Below are positions 24,325 to 35,008 of a DNA stretch of 64,000 nt, piece by piece. This DNA is from Viscum album. Taxonomy: Eukaryota > Streptophyta > Magnoliopsida > Santalales > Viscaceae. Numbering within the stretch: the stretch's first letter is position 1; each line of letters begins with the position of its first letter. The stretch lies in assembly GCA_963277665.1 (NCBI GenBank), contig OY728130.1, forward strand, positions 1,364,298,393-1,364,362,392, in the 5' to 3' direction. Both the position numbers and the translations under genes were made by a program. The notes under the pieces were generated by a model, which worked only from the letters and a program-made list of their open reading frames with translations, was not told where the DNA came from and did not search any database.

Positions 24325-27300
24325 GTGATGTTCTTCTTATTTGTTAGGCCCCTTGGGCCAACAAAGCAATCATTGACATGTGCTTATCCAAAAGATGCAG
24401 TGGCCGGATTCATCTTGATTATGTCTGTTATATGGAATAGGCACTCTTTTCCCAAGATCTTCTGCAAAATGGCTTTCCTTAAATTCACCCATGTGAATAC
24501 TACTGTTGTAAACACCTCTACTGTGAAGTATACTACTGTGAAAACCAATACTGCTACTCCTGCTGGAACGTCGTCCGCTCTGAGGATGACATCACCAACT
24601 CAGCGTCTTCAACGCTGGGTTTCAAATGCACTGGTTAAGGAGTACCGTCGCAACGGTACTATCCCAACTCTGGAGGCCACTCGTCAAGCCCTCCAAGTTA
24701 ACAACTCTACCTGGTCATCCGAACAACGGCGGCCAGCGATCAAGAAGTAGACGGTGCTGACTACCGTCTCCAACCGTTTCGGGTTATTATCCCCAGAACG
24801 CAATTTCCATTCACTCCCTTACTCTAAGGAAGTTAATGAGCAGGTCCCACAAGGCCTTAATTCAAAAAGATAGGAGTCCTTCCCGAGGGCTACCATCAAC
24901 AATCACCGCCAGACTCGTGCGGTAGTGCGCCCTCAACATGATGAGGGTACCGACTCCAGGCATTCAGCTCAGGTTCCTCGAAGCCGTGCAGGCAAGATGA
25001 ACCGCCAGAGACGGAATCCTGTTAACAATAGGCAGGTTGTCATACCTGCCATCTCTGGAGAAGTCCACCAACCTAACTTGGTGGAGAACAACGAGCAGGC
25101 ACACACACCTGTCCGTTTTAATTCCGTTGTCTAGCAGACTCGTCTAGCAGCATCAAGCCAATCTTGCCAGGAAAATCTGGCAGAGTACTATAGGCAGGAA
25201 CATACACCTGCTTATACATCACCAGTTAGTCAGCAGGCTCGTCTGACTACATATGATGGATCTCGTCAACCGCGTTTGGCTAAGTGTAATCAGCAGGCAC
25301 ATACACCTGCTAATACTAATCAAGCCTACCAACAGTCTCGCTTGGTAGCGCACGGAGAAGTCAGTCGGAAAGCCCTGATGACAAACAGGAGGCAGACTCA
25401 ACTCTCTGCCTCCACACTTGAGTACCCTCAGGATTCACTGACAGAAAAAGGAGGGCAGGAGCAGGCACATACACCTACTCCAAACCTGGAATGGACGTAT
25501 ATCCCCGTTCCGGCGGCTGAAGTCACCAAACATATTTTGTCAATGGTGAAAGAGCAGAAACAAATTCCTACTCATATTCTGGATGCTTTCCAGGATATCA
25601 TAACAGCTTCAGCATCATCTCAGGGACAGACACATAAATCTATCCCTAGAAGTGGAGTGACACATCAACGATTCACTCCGGAATAGACACACACATCTGT
25701 TCCAGTCCAAGAGGGTTATGGGGCATACTCCCCCATATCATACAGACAACCAAGTCAGGCACATACACCTGATTTGAGTGAAGATCGTCAGCCTAACCTG
25801 ACCATGTTTCCTAATCAGGCACATACACCTGCTCAGAGTAACCACTTTCGTCAACAAGTGGTTTCTAAAGTGAGTAAGAAGGCATCTAAGAAAAAGATCC
25901 ACCCAGCATAGTCAAGAGATCAAAGGACAATCTATAACAAGTCCTTGCTCGATGCTGGAGTTCTTGAAGCCCTCAGACATTTATCTGTCGGAATTCAAGA
26001 TTCTACTCCCTCAGTTTCCAATAACGGGAACATTAATTCTGAAGGTCTTCAACAGACCCTTCCTCATGAAGGCTTGCATCATGAAAATTCGGTCAATCTT
26101 GAAGTTTCTTCTTCAGATGAGAGCCACAGGAACCCTCTGTGTGGTCAGAAGACCAAGGAGCAAGAGATCCCATCTTTTGCTGTAACCCATTATGGTGGTC
26201 CTCCCCATGATGATGAATTTCGCTGCGAAAGTCCTCTCCGCAGTAGTGATTCACATTGCCTGGAAAATACTCCAGTGGACAATGTAGTGCCGAGAAATCC
26301 CTCTTATCTTGAGGAACTTGAAAATGCGAAACCAGTCATGTCTGATGCTTTATCGCTAACAAGTGAAATACTTTCTCAATCAGAAGATAGCCCAAGGTGT
26401 AGTTCATTCTCCGAACCACCCCTAAGTCATGCATCTTCTAGTTTGACCAAAGATCTCTCTAACAATCCTGTTGAATCCGATGAAGAAACAAGGAAACACT
26501 AACTCTGGTCAAAACAGGTAGAAGAATCTTCATTTAATGATAAAGAGGAAATGTTGAACATGAGAAAAAAACTGGAAAAAGGTGAAGTACCAGTCATGTT
26601 TTGTCCTTTGGCTGACTCCCAGTACGACATTCCAAAGATGTTGATGGATGATGGAATCTATGATATTCATCTCAACATATGGAAAACTCTTTGTCAATTA
26701 AAGAAGAAGGTATTATTTTATGATGAATATGAAAATAATCTTAAGATAATAGAAGGGATACAACGTCAGATTGATTTAGCATCTCTATCAGTCTCTCGGT
26801 ATCCGAAGGCTGAAAAACAACAGAGAACCCTTCGACGTTCATGCCTTGGCGCACTAAGAAAATTGCTTCAGTTAATTTCCAATGATCCATCTGATGTTCA
26901 TATCAGAGGATGGGGTGTTCACGGAGCACTACATTTCACGGTGCTTCCCAGTCAGCAAAGCCCGCTGAAAATGGTCTCATGCAATGTTATTGCCCATGGC
27001 CGGCCACAGTCAATGGGCTTTGTTCATAATCAAAAGCTTGCTCAAGAATAGGCTTCAACTAGTTCCTCTCAAAATCAAGCATATAGAGAACAAGTTGTTG
27101 AATTGCTCCTACATCAAGCAGGCGAGAATATTGCACAAGACTCTCGTATGGAGAAAACACGTCATCAAATGACAGAAGTCTCGGAAATCATCCAAAGGTC
27201 TGTTGAACCATGTGATAAAAGTGGATACAGGTTAATGCATCCAGCTAATTGCCGAACTAAGATTCGCAAGATCAAGAGATCTTTTAAGAATATCTCAGAA

Positions 27301-27978
27301 GTAGCATGTCAAGAGACACCCCAGCTTGTCAGACTCGGGACTTATCTAATCCAACCCTCAGAGTCAACAAATGGGATTCGAGGAGTTGAGCAGAATCAAC
27401 AGGAACATCCCCAGTTCACGAGACTGGGGACTCTTTCAAATCATCAATCCCCTTCTCAGAGAATGTCGGTCTTTTCTCGATTGGGGAAGAATCCCCAAGA
27501 GGAACGAAGATCCAAATTATCAGGAGATTCCCTCCAAATTATAGCTCGTCAAGAAATTCCTAATGGATTGAATCAACAAAAGGCAATGTTTCATCAAAGA
27601 TATGAAAGAAGACAATATGACAGAAATGTTGATAGAAGGGATGTGATGCATTATGCATCAATCAATGTCATCAATGTTGTTGTTGTAAATCCACCAGAGG
27701 AGACTCACTCAGGGGACTCAGATGAAGAGTGTCCTGCTCAAGAAAATGTACGCACCGATACAAATGAAGAAGGTGTACGTACACGAAGTCAAAGGATTAC
27801 TCAGAACCTAGGTAATCCATTTCCCTCCCTCCAAAAGGTATCCAACAAAGGGAAGGGAAAGAATCAGGTTACATATCCTTCCTCTGGAGAAGGTCAACCT
27901 CTCTCATTAGAGAAAAGGTTTGCACAACAAGAGGAAGAAATGAAAGAATTAAGAAGTTTGAATGCAGAAATACTTTAG
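24325..27978 (+). pseudogene. N-terminal part of the gag-protease polyprotein, with QAHTP repeats
   Basis: One continuous frame (phase of 24,325) broken only by stops at 24,748, 24,871, 25,132, 25,684, 25,909, 26,500, 27,049 and 27,976. No frameshift is seen. A likely start is the ATG at 24,469; an earlier one is at 24,325. The section from 25,090 to 25,840 has about eight copies of a QAHTP-like pentapeptide separated by Gln/Pro/Ser-rich stretches. The 25,945-26,502 part is Ser- and acid-rich; 26,551-27,051 has a compact, more globular look; 27,700-27,978 is charged and ends in a Glu-rich helix-like stretch. I recognise no catalytic domain. Extra coding sequence upstream of the gag core is known in Ogre/Tat elements. 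Function unknown. Confidence 0.7.
25090..25840 (+). repeat. QAHTP pentapeptide repeat region
   Basis: DNA box CAGGCACATACACCT or close variants near 25,097, 25,199, 25,294, 25,465, 25,630, 25,687, 25,759 and 25,819. Spacing is irregular (about 57-171 bp), so this is a protein-level repeat rather than a simple tandem array. The old element keeps decayed copies at 7.7-8.3 kb. Confidence 0.75.
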
Positions 27979-28041
27979 AGTAGTCTTCTTCTTAAGAATG
28001 ATGAAGTCCGACTGCCGAAGGAATTTGTTGCAGTTACTGAG

Positions 28042-29340
28042 ATGGATCAAGAATATCCTCCTTTATCAGTACACCCTCAGAGGTCTAATCCTACGGGTCA
28101 AGCACAACAACGTTTGGCAGTGCTACCATCAGTTGCAGCACCAACCACCATGTCTGTCCAAGCTCCATTCATTGCACCTACTCAAGACCAGATTCAAACG
28201 GATGTTTCTCAAAAGTTAATAACTACTATTGAGTCATTAACACCTCAGTTAGAAACTATGGAAGGGAAACGGGCAGAAGTTCAACCTGAAAAGAAAGTTT
28301 ACCCTGAATGGGTAGATTCAATTTCTCCTCCATCCAGTTTTGGAAACCCTGTTTTCCCTACTTTCAATGGATCATGTGACCCTGAACAACATTTGACGCA
28401 TTACGTGTCTTGTTGTGATCCTATGATGGGAACTCCAGAGCAGCAAGAAGCAGTGAAACTCAGATGCTTCGTGCGAACCTTGCAAGGACCATATTTTGTC
28501 TGGTATACAAGCTTGCAATCCAGGTCAATCATCGGATGGGAGGATCTTCGTCAAAAATTCCTTCTTCAGTTCAGCTCAACTTTGCCAAAAACGACAGTTT
28601 TCGATCTTACAGACTGCAAGCAAAGGGAGAATGAAAGAGTCTCTGATTTCATTGCTCGCTGGAAGGGATTAACGTATTTCTTAAGTTTAGAACTCCCTCA
28701 GGAAGAGATGTTGCCAATATGTGTGGAAAATTTGCGTGACGAATTACGCACGCCATTGATCCCTGTGAAATACATAGGAGGGTTTCGAGACCTTACTTCA
28801 ATCGCTCAGCAGATTGAAGATTCCCTTATACTGGCTAAGTTTAAATCTCGTGTAATTCCATCAGCTCCAGGAAGAAGAATGGGTAAAGAAAAAACTGCTA
28901 CAGTTATGCTTAAACAATCACTTGTACCTATTTCTACTTCAAAACCTTCATCTTCTAGAAGGACTCCACCTCCTGAACGCCAACAACAAAGGTCGTTTCG
29001 TCCAAATGATCAAAGAGATCAACGACGAAAACAATTTGAGGATATGAAGAGTAAAACATACTCTTTCCGAAATGAGAAAGTTCCTGGTTACTTCATTTCA
29101 GCTCTGGAAAATAATTTGGTTCAATTACCAGTGCCCAAGAGGCCAAACAAGGAAGGAGATGAAGACCGTCCCAATTATTTTCCCTTTCATCAAATTTTGG
29201 GGCATCCCATCAAGGAGTGTTTTGTCTTTAAAGACCTCCTTCAAAAGATGGTCGACTTGGGACAAGTCAAATTGAAGGGTTCTTCAGCTCATGTAGCGTG
29301 TGTTACCGCTACAGATCCAGAGGAAGGAGGCGAGTGGTAG
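28042..29340 (+). pseudogene. gag core domain (Retrotrans_gag-like)
   Basis: A 432-codon open stretch within the long frame. Around residues 125-230 it has the hallmark of the plant retrotransposon gag domain: Trp/Phe-rich helices including 'GPYFVWYTSL', 'WEDLRQKF' and 'ENERVSDFIARW'. This would form the particle shell. Near residues 385-400 'FHQILGHPIKEC' resembles the degenerate nucleic-acid-binding knuckle of this group, with one expected Cys replaced by Phe. The frame is open upstream to the TAG at 27,976 and closes at the TAG at 29,338; both lie in the same phase as their neighbours, so they look like mutated sense codons rather than real ends. The whole polyprotein is therefore inactive unless stops are read through. 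Confidence 0.8.
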
Positions 29341-29802
29341 GAAGTCAAAATCAAAACTGCGCAAAAATATGACGATTGGATGGTCAGAAAGACAATCAAT
29401 CGGACCCATGCCATTTTGCGAACACAATTGAAGAAGCCAATTGTGTCTCCTACAAAAGCTACAGTGAAGCCTCCATCAAAAGACAAATCCTCAAAAGGGC
29501 AGCGCAATTCAAAGAAGAAAGAGGAATCAGAAGAAGATGAGTATGTATCAAGGCCTAAGTTGTCTTTGACTCTGGCAGATTTCATGTCATCTACTTCAAA
29601 GCAACGGGAATCGCCCCATAAAACGGCACAACCTAAACAGGCTAGTCAGGCAGTGTCTTAATCAGACGAAGAGTTAATCTTCGGTTCTGTTAATATGATT
29701 CAATTAATCGATCCATATTCCAGTCTTGATAAGCCTGAATTCCTTGTATCAAATAAGGGAATCTGAGGAAGTTCTAGAGGTTCAGGATACAGAGGAAGAC
29801 GT
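29341..29802 (+). pseudogene. Basic linker between gag and protease, left part
   Basis: Same phase as the gag core, with stops at 29,659 (TAA) and 29,764 (TGA). It encodes a Lys/Ser/Glu-rich linker, followed by 'DEELIFGSVNMIQLI', which has a clear counterpart in the old copy at 12.4 kb. It is cut at 29,802 by CACTA-1 and resumes at 40,679. Confidence 0.7.
29800..29802. other. CGT target-site duplication, left
   Basis: CGT precedes CACTAGTG at 29,803, and CGT follows CACTAGTG at 40,676-40,678. A perfect 3-bp duplication is diagnostic of En/Spm-type insertion. Confidence 0.9.
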
Positions 29803-29818
29803 CACTAGTGCAAAAACA
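29803..29818. repeat. Left terminal inverted repeat of CACTA-1
   Basis: CACTAGTGCAAAAACA. The first eight bases are palindromic (CACTAGTG), so both ends of the element show CACTAGTG on either strand. Confidence 0.9.
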
Positions 29819-29821
29819 CTT

Positions 29822-30292
29822 TTTCGCGTCGGTTTTTTTTTATTTTTAACGTCGGTTATAAACCGACGTCTTTATAGGCGACGTTAAAAATAGCGTTTTC
29901 GCGTCGGTTCATAGAAACCGACGCGAAAAATAATTCGCTTATGAGCTTCGGCGTCGGTTTTTTATAAAACCGACGCCGAAGCTACATGTAGACATTATTT
30001 TCCGCGTCGGTTCATTAAAAAACCGACGCGGAGAATATATTCGAATAGGTTTTCCGCGTCGGTTTTTAGAAAAACCGACGCGGAAAACCGCATTCAACCG
30101 GATTTTCCGCGTCGGTTTTTCTAAAAACCGACGCGGAAACCCGCTTTCAACCGCGTTTTCCGCGTCGGTTTTTCTAAAAACCGACGCGGAAAACCCTTTC
30201 GGCGTCGGTTTTTAAAAAAACCGACGCCGTAAATAATTTTTTTTTAAAATTATTCGGCGTCGGTTTTTAAAATAACCGACGCCGTAAATTTT
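29822..30292. repeat. Left subterminal palindrome array of CACTA-1
   Basis: Nine imperfect or perfect palindromes built on CGTCGGTTTT...AAAACCGACG. Flanking bases define sub-types: TTCCGCGTCGG, TTCGGCGTCGG and TTTTCGCGTCGG. Arm lengths are about 14-18 bp and loops are a few bases of A/T. In En/Spm elements such subterminal repeats are binding sites of the TNPA protein; that role here is inferred. Confidence 0.85.
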
Positions 30293-31489
30293 TTTTTTTT
30301 TTAAATAAAATACATATATTTTCTCCTCCAAACAAATCGGAACCCTGAAAAAAAATAACGAAGTATACAAAAACAATTAAACAGCTTTAACAGAAGTACT
30401 TCAGAAAACTCAAAGTAAAGCAGAATTAAAATACACGTACCTACATGGTGCATTTTCTTAATCTAACCATACTCAGTATCAATCATTGTAAGTTTCCTCC
30501 CATAGATAGCACCAATCCTGTCAAAACAGTAATGAAACGAGTGAAAAAATCAATCCAAGTTATTAGTGCAATGAATAAACATTAAATGAAAATGTGTAAT
30601 TTATTTGAATCATTCATTTTTTCACAAAGTAAATTACCAAAATGAAATGATCAAAATTCCAGGAACACTCAGCCGATGCAACCTCTTCCTCACCTCCCCC
30701 ACTGAAGATGTTGGGGGTGTCTTTTCACCATAGAATCCCCACCACCCCCAACCTCAGGTTTTTATATTTGCTCTGTATAGACGTGCATTACCTATTCACT
30801 ATTGTTATTTGTTTAAGTTATGGAATAACAGAGAAATAAATTTGAGTGCAAAAAATAGGTTAGAAAATTGAAATCAAATGCAGATTGAAGATACATAAAG
30901 AAACATACCTTAAAAATTGACGCCTTCTATTTTATCTTTGTGCAAACCCACTAAGCGTTGTTTCAGGTATTATGTGATATGCTTCTCGGCAATCATTTTT
31001 CGATATTTATTTGCATAAAAAATAAAAAGGCCTAGAAGATATTGCTGTGCATTCAAGGGAGACAATTTTTAGTGTTTGTGAATGTTATTTCGCTATACGA
31101 ATCTCTATGTTCATGATCCAAGTACCACCCTACAGATTTGTCACTGTACAGACAAATGATTTTAAGAAATAACAATGAAAAGAAATATAATAACTAATTC
31201 TGAATTAAAATACACGTACCTGAAATATACGACATGCTTATTGTTGGTTATTGTTGAAGGATTCATTTGATTATTAGTAGATTCAATAAAACAGTTTTTG
31301 CAGAGGCACTTGAGAAAACTCAGTAAATCAGAATTAAAATACACGTACCTGAAATATATGACATGCTCATTGTTTGTTATTGTTGAAGCATTCATTTGAT
31401 TATTAGTAGGTTCAAACACCTAATATATCATAAGAGTTAGTTTTTTAAACCCATATATAATATTATTTATAAATATTAGTATACATACC
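30293..31489. other. Non-coding left end of CACTA-1, with a 129-bp duplication
   Basis: No gene seen. The region follows the stop codon of the TNPA-like gene and likely holds its 3' UTR. Two tandem copies of a 129-bp unit (starts 31,203 and 31,332) share AATTAAAATACACGTACCTG and a GTTATTGTTGAAG segment. A partial third copy lies at 30,390-30,450. Confidence 0.6.
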
Positions 31490-34400
31490 TCAAATCTTAA
31501 TCAGACTTAACAAATAGTCCGCAAAAGTAGATTGAATATGAATCATATCAGATTGAGAATATGACTGTGAATCATTGAATACCTACAATAATATTGAATG
31601 ATATGAAATTAATAAATAGAAGAAAGTGGATGAAAATATATAAAAAAGTTAATACAACTAACCTTATGAAAATCAGTAGTTTCCCCAGTTGTGATTATCT
31701 CGTACATAAATCGTAGAATATAATAACCACATTCAACGCTTCCATTTTGACGATGACACTGCAGTTATAAAACATTTAACTAATAATGAAACCCAATATA
31801 TAACAAAAATATAAAAACTAATTACCTGTACTTCCACATATTTGATTTTCGTTGGTTTCTTTTCATTTGTAAAATGTTTCCATGAACTGCATTGTTTTAT
31901 ATAAGAACTAATAAAACTTGTGTAAACAATTAAAATTAAACATAACAAACTTCTAAAAATAAAAAAACAACTTACCTGTTTAATAAGTTGGAAAACGTTT
32001 TACGCACTTTTCCTAATAAAGAGCAAAACCAATATAAGGTGCATTCATTTGGGCAAAATACACCTAACATCCAATGCCCCCTATAATACAAAAAGTTCAT
32101 AATTAATGACATTATAATGATCATGAGTTCAAAATTATGTTGATATTCTTACTTATCAACAAATGGCAAAAACCAGCACTGAATCTCTGTTTGTGATAAT
32201 CTCTCGGATATATATTTAACTTTGTCATCATTTTTCACATGTTTGACTTCCGAGGAAATGTACTCTGGATCTATAAAGCTATAAATGCTTGTAGTTTCAT
32301 TTTGTAAAAGAATCCTGTATAGATACCTAATTTAAAAAGAAAACATAGTTAGTCAATGACATAACAATATTTTAGTAAAGAAATAGCAATTCAGACGTCA
32401 ATTTACTTACATGGAAAACAACTGCACCACATTCAGCCCGATCTCTTCAAAATTAACTAAATTCATGATATCTTCTTTCAATATTCTCAATTTATAATTT
32501 CTTCCACATATATCGGGCGTCATCCGAAACTCATAGATAAAATTCAAGGAAGAAGAGCACTGAGATAATCTTTTCAACCCAGAAGAAATATCAGAAGTAT
32601 CTACAGCCGACTGTTTTTGAACATTTTGCTGCATTTGTACAGTTTCTTTTGCTTTCAGATATTCCTATATAAGTTAAATGTCAGAAAACATTATAAGTAA
32701 TTTGGAATCATTTCTAATTACTAGTTAAAAAAACTCATACCTCATGTGAAATATAACGAAGAAGTGCAGTTGGCCAAAGTAAAAAATGGCCCATGCATTC
32801 CCCAACACTGGTGATCTCCGCAGTAGGAAATGGTAGTAGAGCAGTAGGATCTATAATAAAAAGTACTGATACTCTAACCTGACCCATCTGCATAGGCTGA
32901 TGATGTACCGAGTCCCCCAAAAAATACACTTGTCCTAACGCAACAATATGTACATGAGGATCTCCCGCAAACAACTCACAATATAAGGTTTGATCCGATG
33001 GAGGAGGTGGAGGCTCAAAGTTAGCAGGTGGGGCAGGGTAGTCAGGGTGAGCAGGCTGAGAAGTCAGAAAAATGAAAAGGGTATATTAGTGTTTAAAATT
33101 TTTAACATAGAAAAATTGATTAAAAATTAAATTAAATAATATACCTCAAATGGTTGCGCAGACGGGGCAGGGTAAGCAGATGAGGCAGGGTAGTCCGGGT
33201 GAGTTGGCTGAGAATGTTGAAAAATGAAAAAGTTATATCAGTGTTTATAATTTATAAAATAGACAAATTGATGACATTAAATAATATACCTCGGAAGGCT
33301 GCCCAGACGGTGTTGGGTAAGCATATGAGGCATGATAGTCTGAGTGAGTAGGCTGAGAATGTTGAAAAATGAAAAAGTTATATCAGTGTTTATAATTTAT
33401 AGAAAAGAAAAATTGTTAACAGTAAATAATATACCTCGGAAGGATGAGCAGACTGTGACTGTCTTGCCAAGTGTTCTAATAAAGCCTTCTGTACTGCTGC
33501 TTGAATTTGATCACCCATAGACCGTTTCATATCCTGCAGCTCTTCTTTTAAGGATTCAATTTCCGGGTCTCTTGGTTGCTTACTCTTACCAAAAACCTTC
33601 CGAATACTAACACCCGCCTGATATCCTCTAACACGGCCGGGGTGTTCAGTCTTTCCCAAAGCAGTGGCTAGGATATCCATCCTACCCTCAGGGATAAAAG
33701 AGCCCTGTGTCTCTTTCTCCTGAAGTTCATCCTGAAATGAAAAATAAAAAATTTATATTAGTGTTTATAAATTATAAAAAAGGAAAATTGTTAACAAAGA
33801 ATTAATATTTACTTACAATTCTATCAGCCACTTGATGAGCTTCGTCTGTAAGATATTGTTCATTTTTTTTTCTTCTTGCTCGTTTCCATTTCTCATGGCG
33901 AGTGGGAGGAGATGGAGGACCATACTGGACCTCTTCTGAACCACTACTTGATCGAGCTCTTAATGCTTCAAATTTTTCTTCAATAATTTTCTGCTCCAAA
34001 TACGAGTATCCTCCACGTGATAAAGTATGAGGGTATACGTTTTTCAACTGGATCTCCTGATGAGATCTTCTGGAGGCCTGTTACATAAAAATAAACACAT
34101 TAGTAATAAGGAAAATATAGCATAAATTTTAAAATATAAAACAATTACAATACCTGAAATTTCTCTTCCTGACGACTGTCAACAAATCGCTTCCATGTTT
34201 CTTCATCTATATATGGATACTTAAGACATGGGCTTTCAAACCTTCTCTTTCCAAAAACATAATCTTTCGTCAGTTTGTTTTTAAAATCTCTCCATCGAAC
34301 CGCCGCTAAAGAGAGATGTCTTTTCCTAATTTCTTTGGTTTCCTCAAAATTGAATGTCATCTGTAATTGAAAAAATAAAATATGTCATTTAAACTATATA

Positions 34401-34852
34401 ATATTAAAAAAATGAGATAAAATAAATAAATAAAGATATTTTACCGTCACGGCCTCCCAAAGTTGTTGCTTCGCCGTCCTGTCCACTGACTTCCAATCAG
34501 GATATAAAATACTAATCCTGCAACGGCTCTGCATCGCTATATAACTGACAAACTGAACTGCATTTGGGCCAACTGCATTATTATTATCATCAAAACGGAT
34601 GTGTAATTTGTTATCATCACGAGCGAGTGATAGTTTTGGTAAACGTGTAATACCACGTTTACCAACTAGAGAACTTGATTTTTCAGTAGTAACTGGAGAA
34701 GTCTCCTCCGCCGAGGACGCATCAGTAGTCCTGCAATTTTTTTTAATAAATTAACAGTTTTATTTCATTAAATATGTATATTACTGAATATTTAATAATA
34801 TGTCAAAATAGATATACCTCGGTAACTGCTCATCTCTATCTGTATTTGACAT
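31490..34852 (-). CDS. TNPA-like protein fused to a ULP1-type (C48) peptidase domain
   Basis: Fourteen exons with GT-AG borders join into one open frame of 769 codons: 34852-34818, 34730-34445, 34360-34154, 34077-33817, 33731-33435, 33352-33290, 33207-33145, 33055-32741, 32664-32411, 32326-32153, 32080-31976, 31886-31826, 31758-31663, 31582-31490. Residues about 60-230 match the plant En/Spm transposase family (Transposase_24: 'RWRDFKNKLTKDYVFG', 'YIDEETW', 'LSRGGY'). A short coiled coil follows (about 310-345), then four Pro/Tyr-rich repeats from duplicated exons (about 363-425), a DUF8039-like domain (about 420-505) and a C48 peptidase fold (about 590-740). His654 (GHW), Gln711 and Cys717 (ECGYY) sit at the spacing known for yeast Ulp1, but the Asp position is Cys671. 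Expected role: binding the subterminal palindromes; peptidase role unknown. The splice model is mine, made by eye. Confidence 0.85.
33055..33440 (-). repeat. Tandemly duplicated 63-bp mini-exons and their introns
   Basis: Exons 6 and 7 are each exactly 21 codons and begin 'PTH', with 'HSDYHASYAYPTPSGQPSE' and 'HPDYPASSAYPAPSAQPFE'. The start of exon 8 ('PAHPDYPAPPA') is a third copy and the tail of exon 5 ('SAHPSE') matches their ends. The intervening introns also resemble each other (TTGAAAAATGAAAAAG...). The unit is about 145-150 bp. Because 63 is a multiple of three, copies can be gained, lost or skipped without frame change. Confidence 0.85.
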
Positions 34853-35008
34853 TGCTACTAGAAAGTGTAATGAAATTTTGGGTACCTGCATATCATTAGA
34901 AAACTGAATAATTAGAAACAAGGAAATGAAAAATAAATATGTAAAAATAGAGGCATGCATTTGTAAGTTTTAAAAATAGACACAAAATATAAATATTTAC
35001 CAGAAAAA

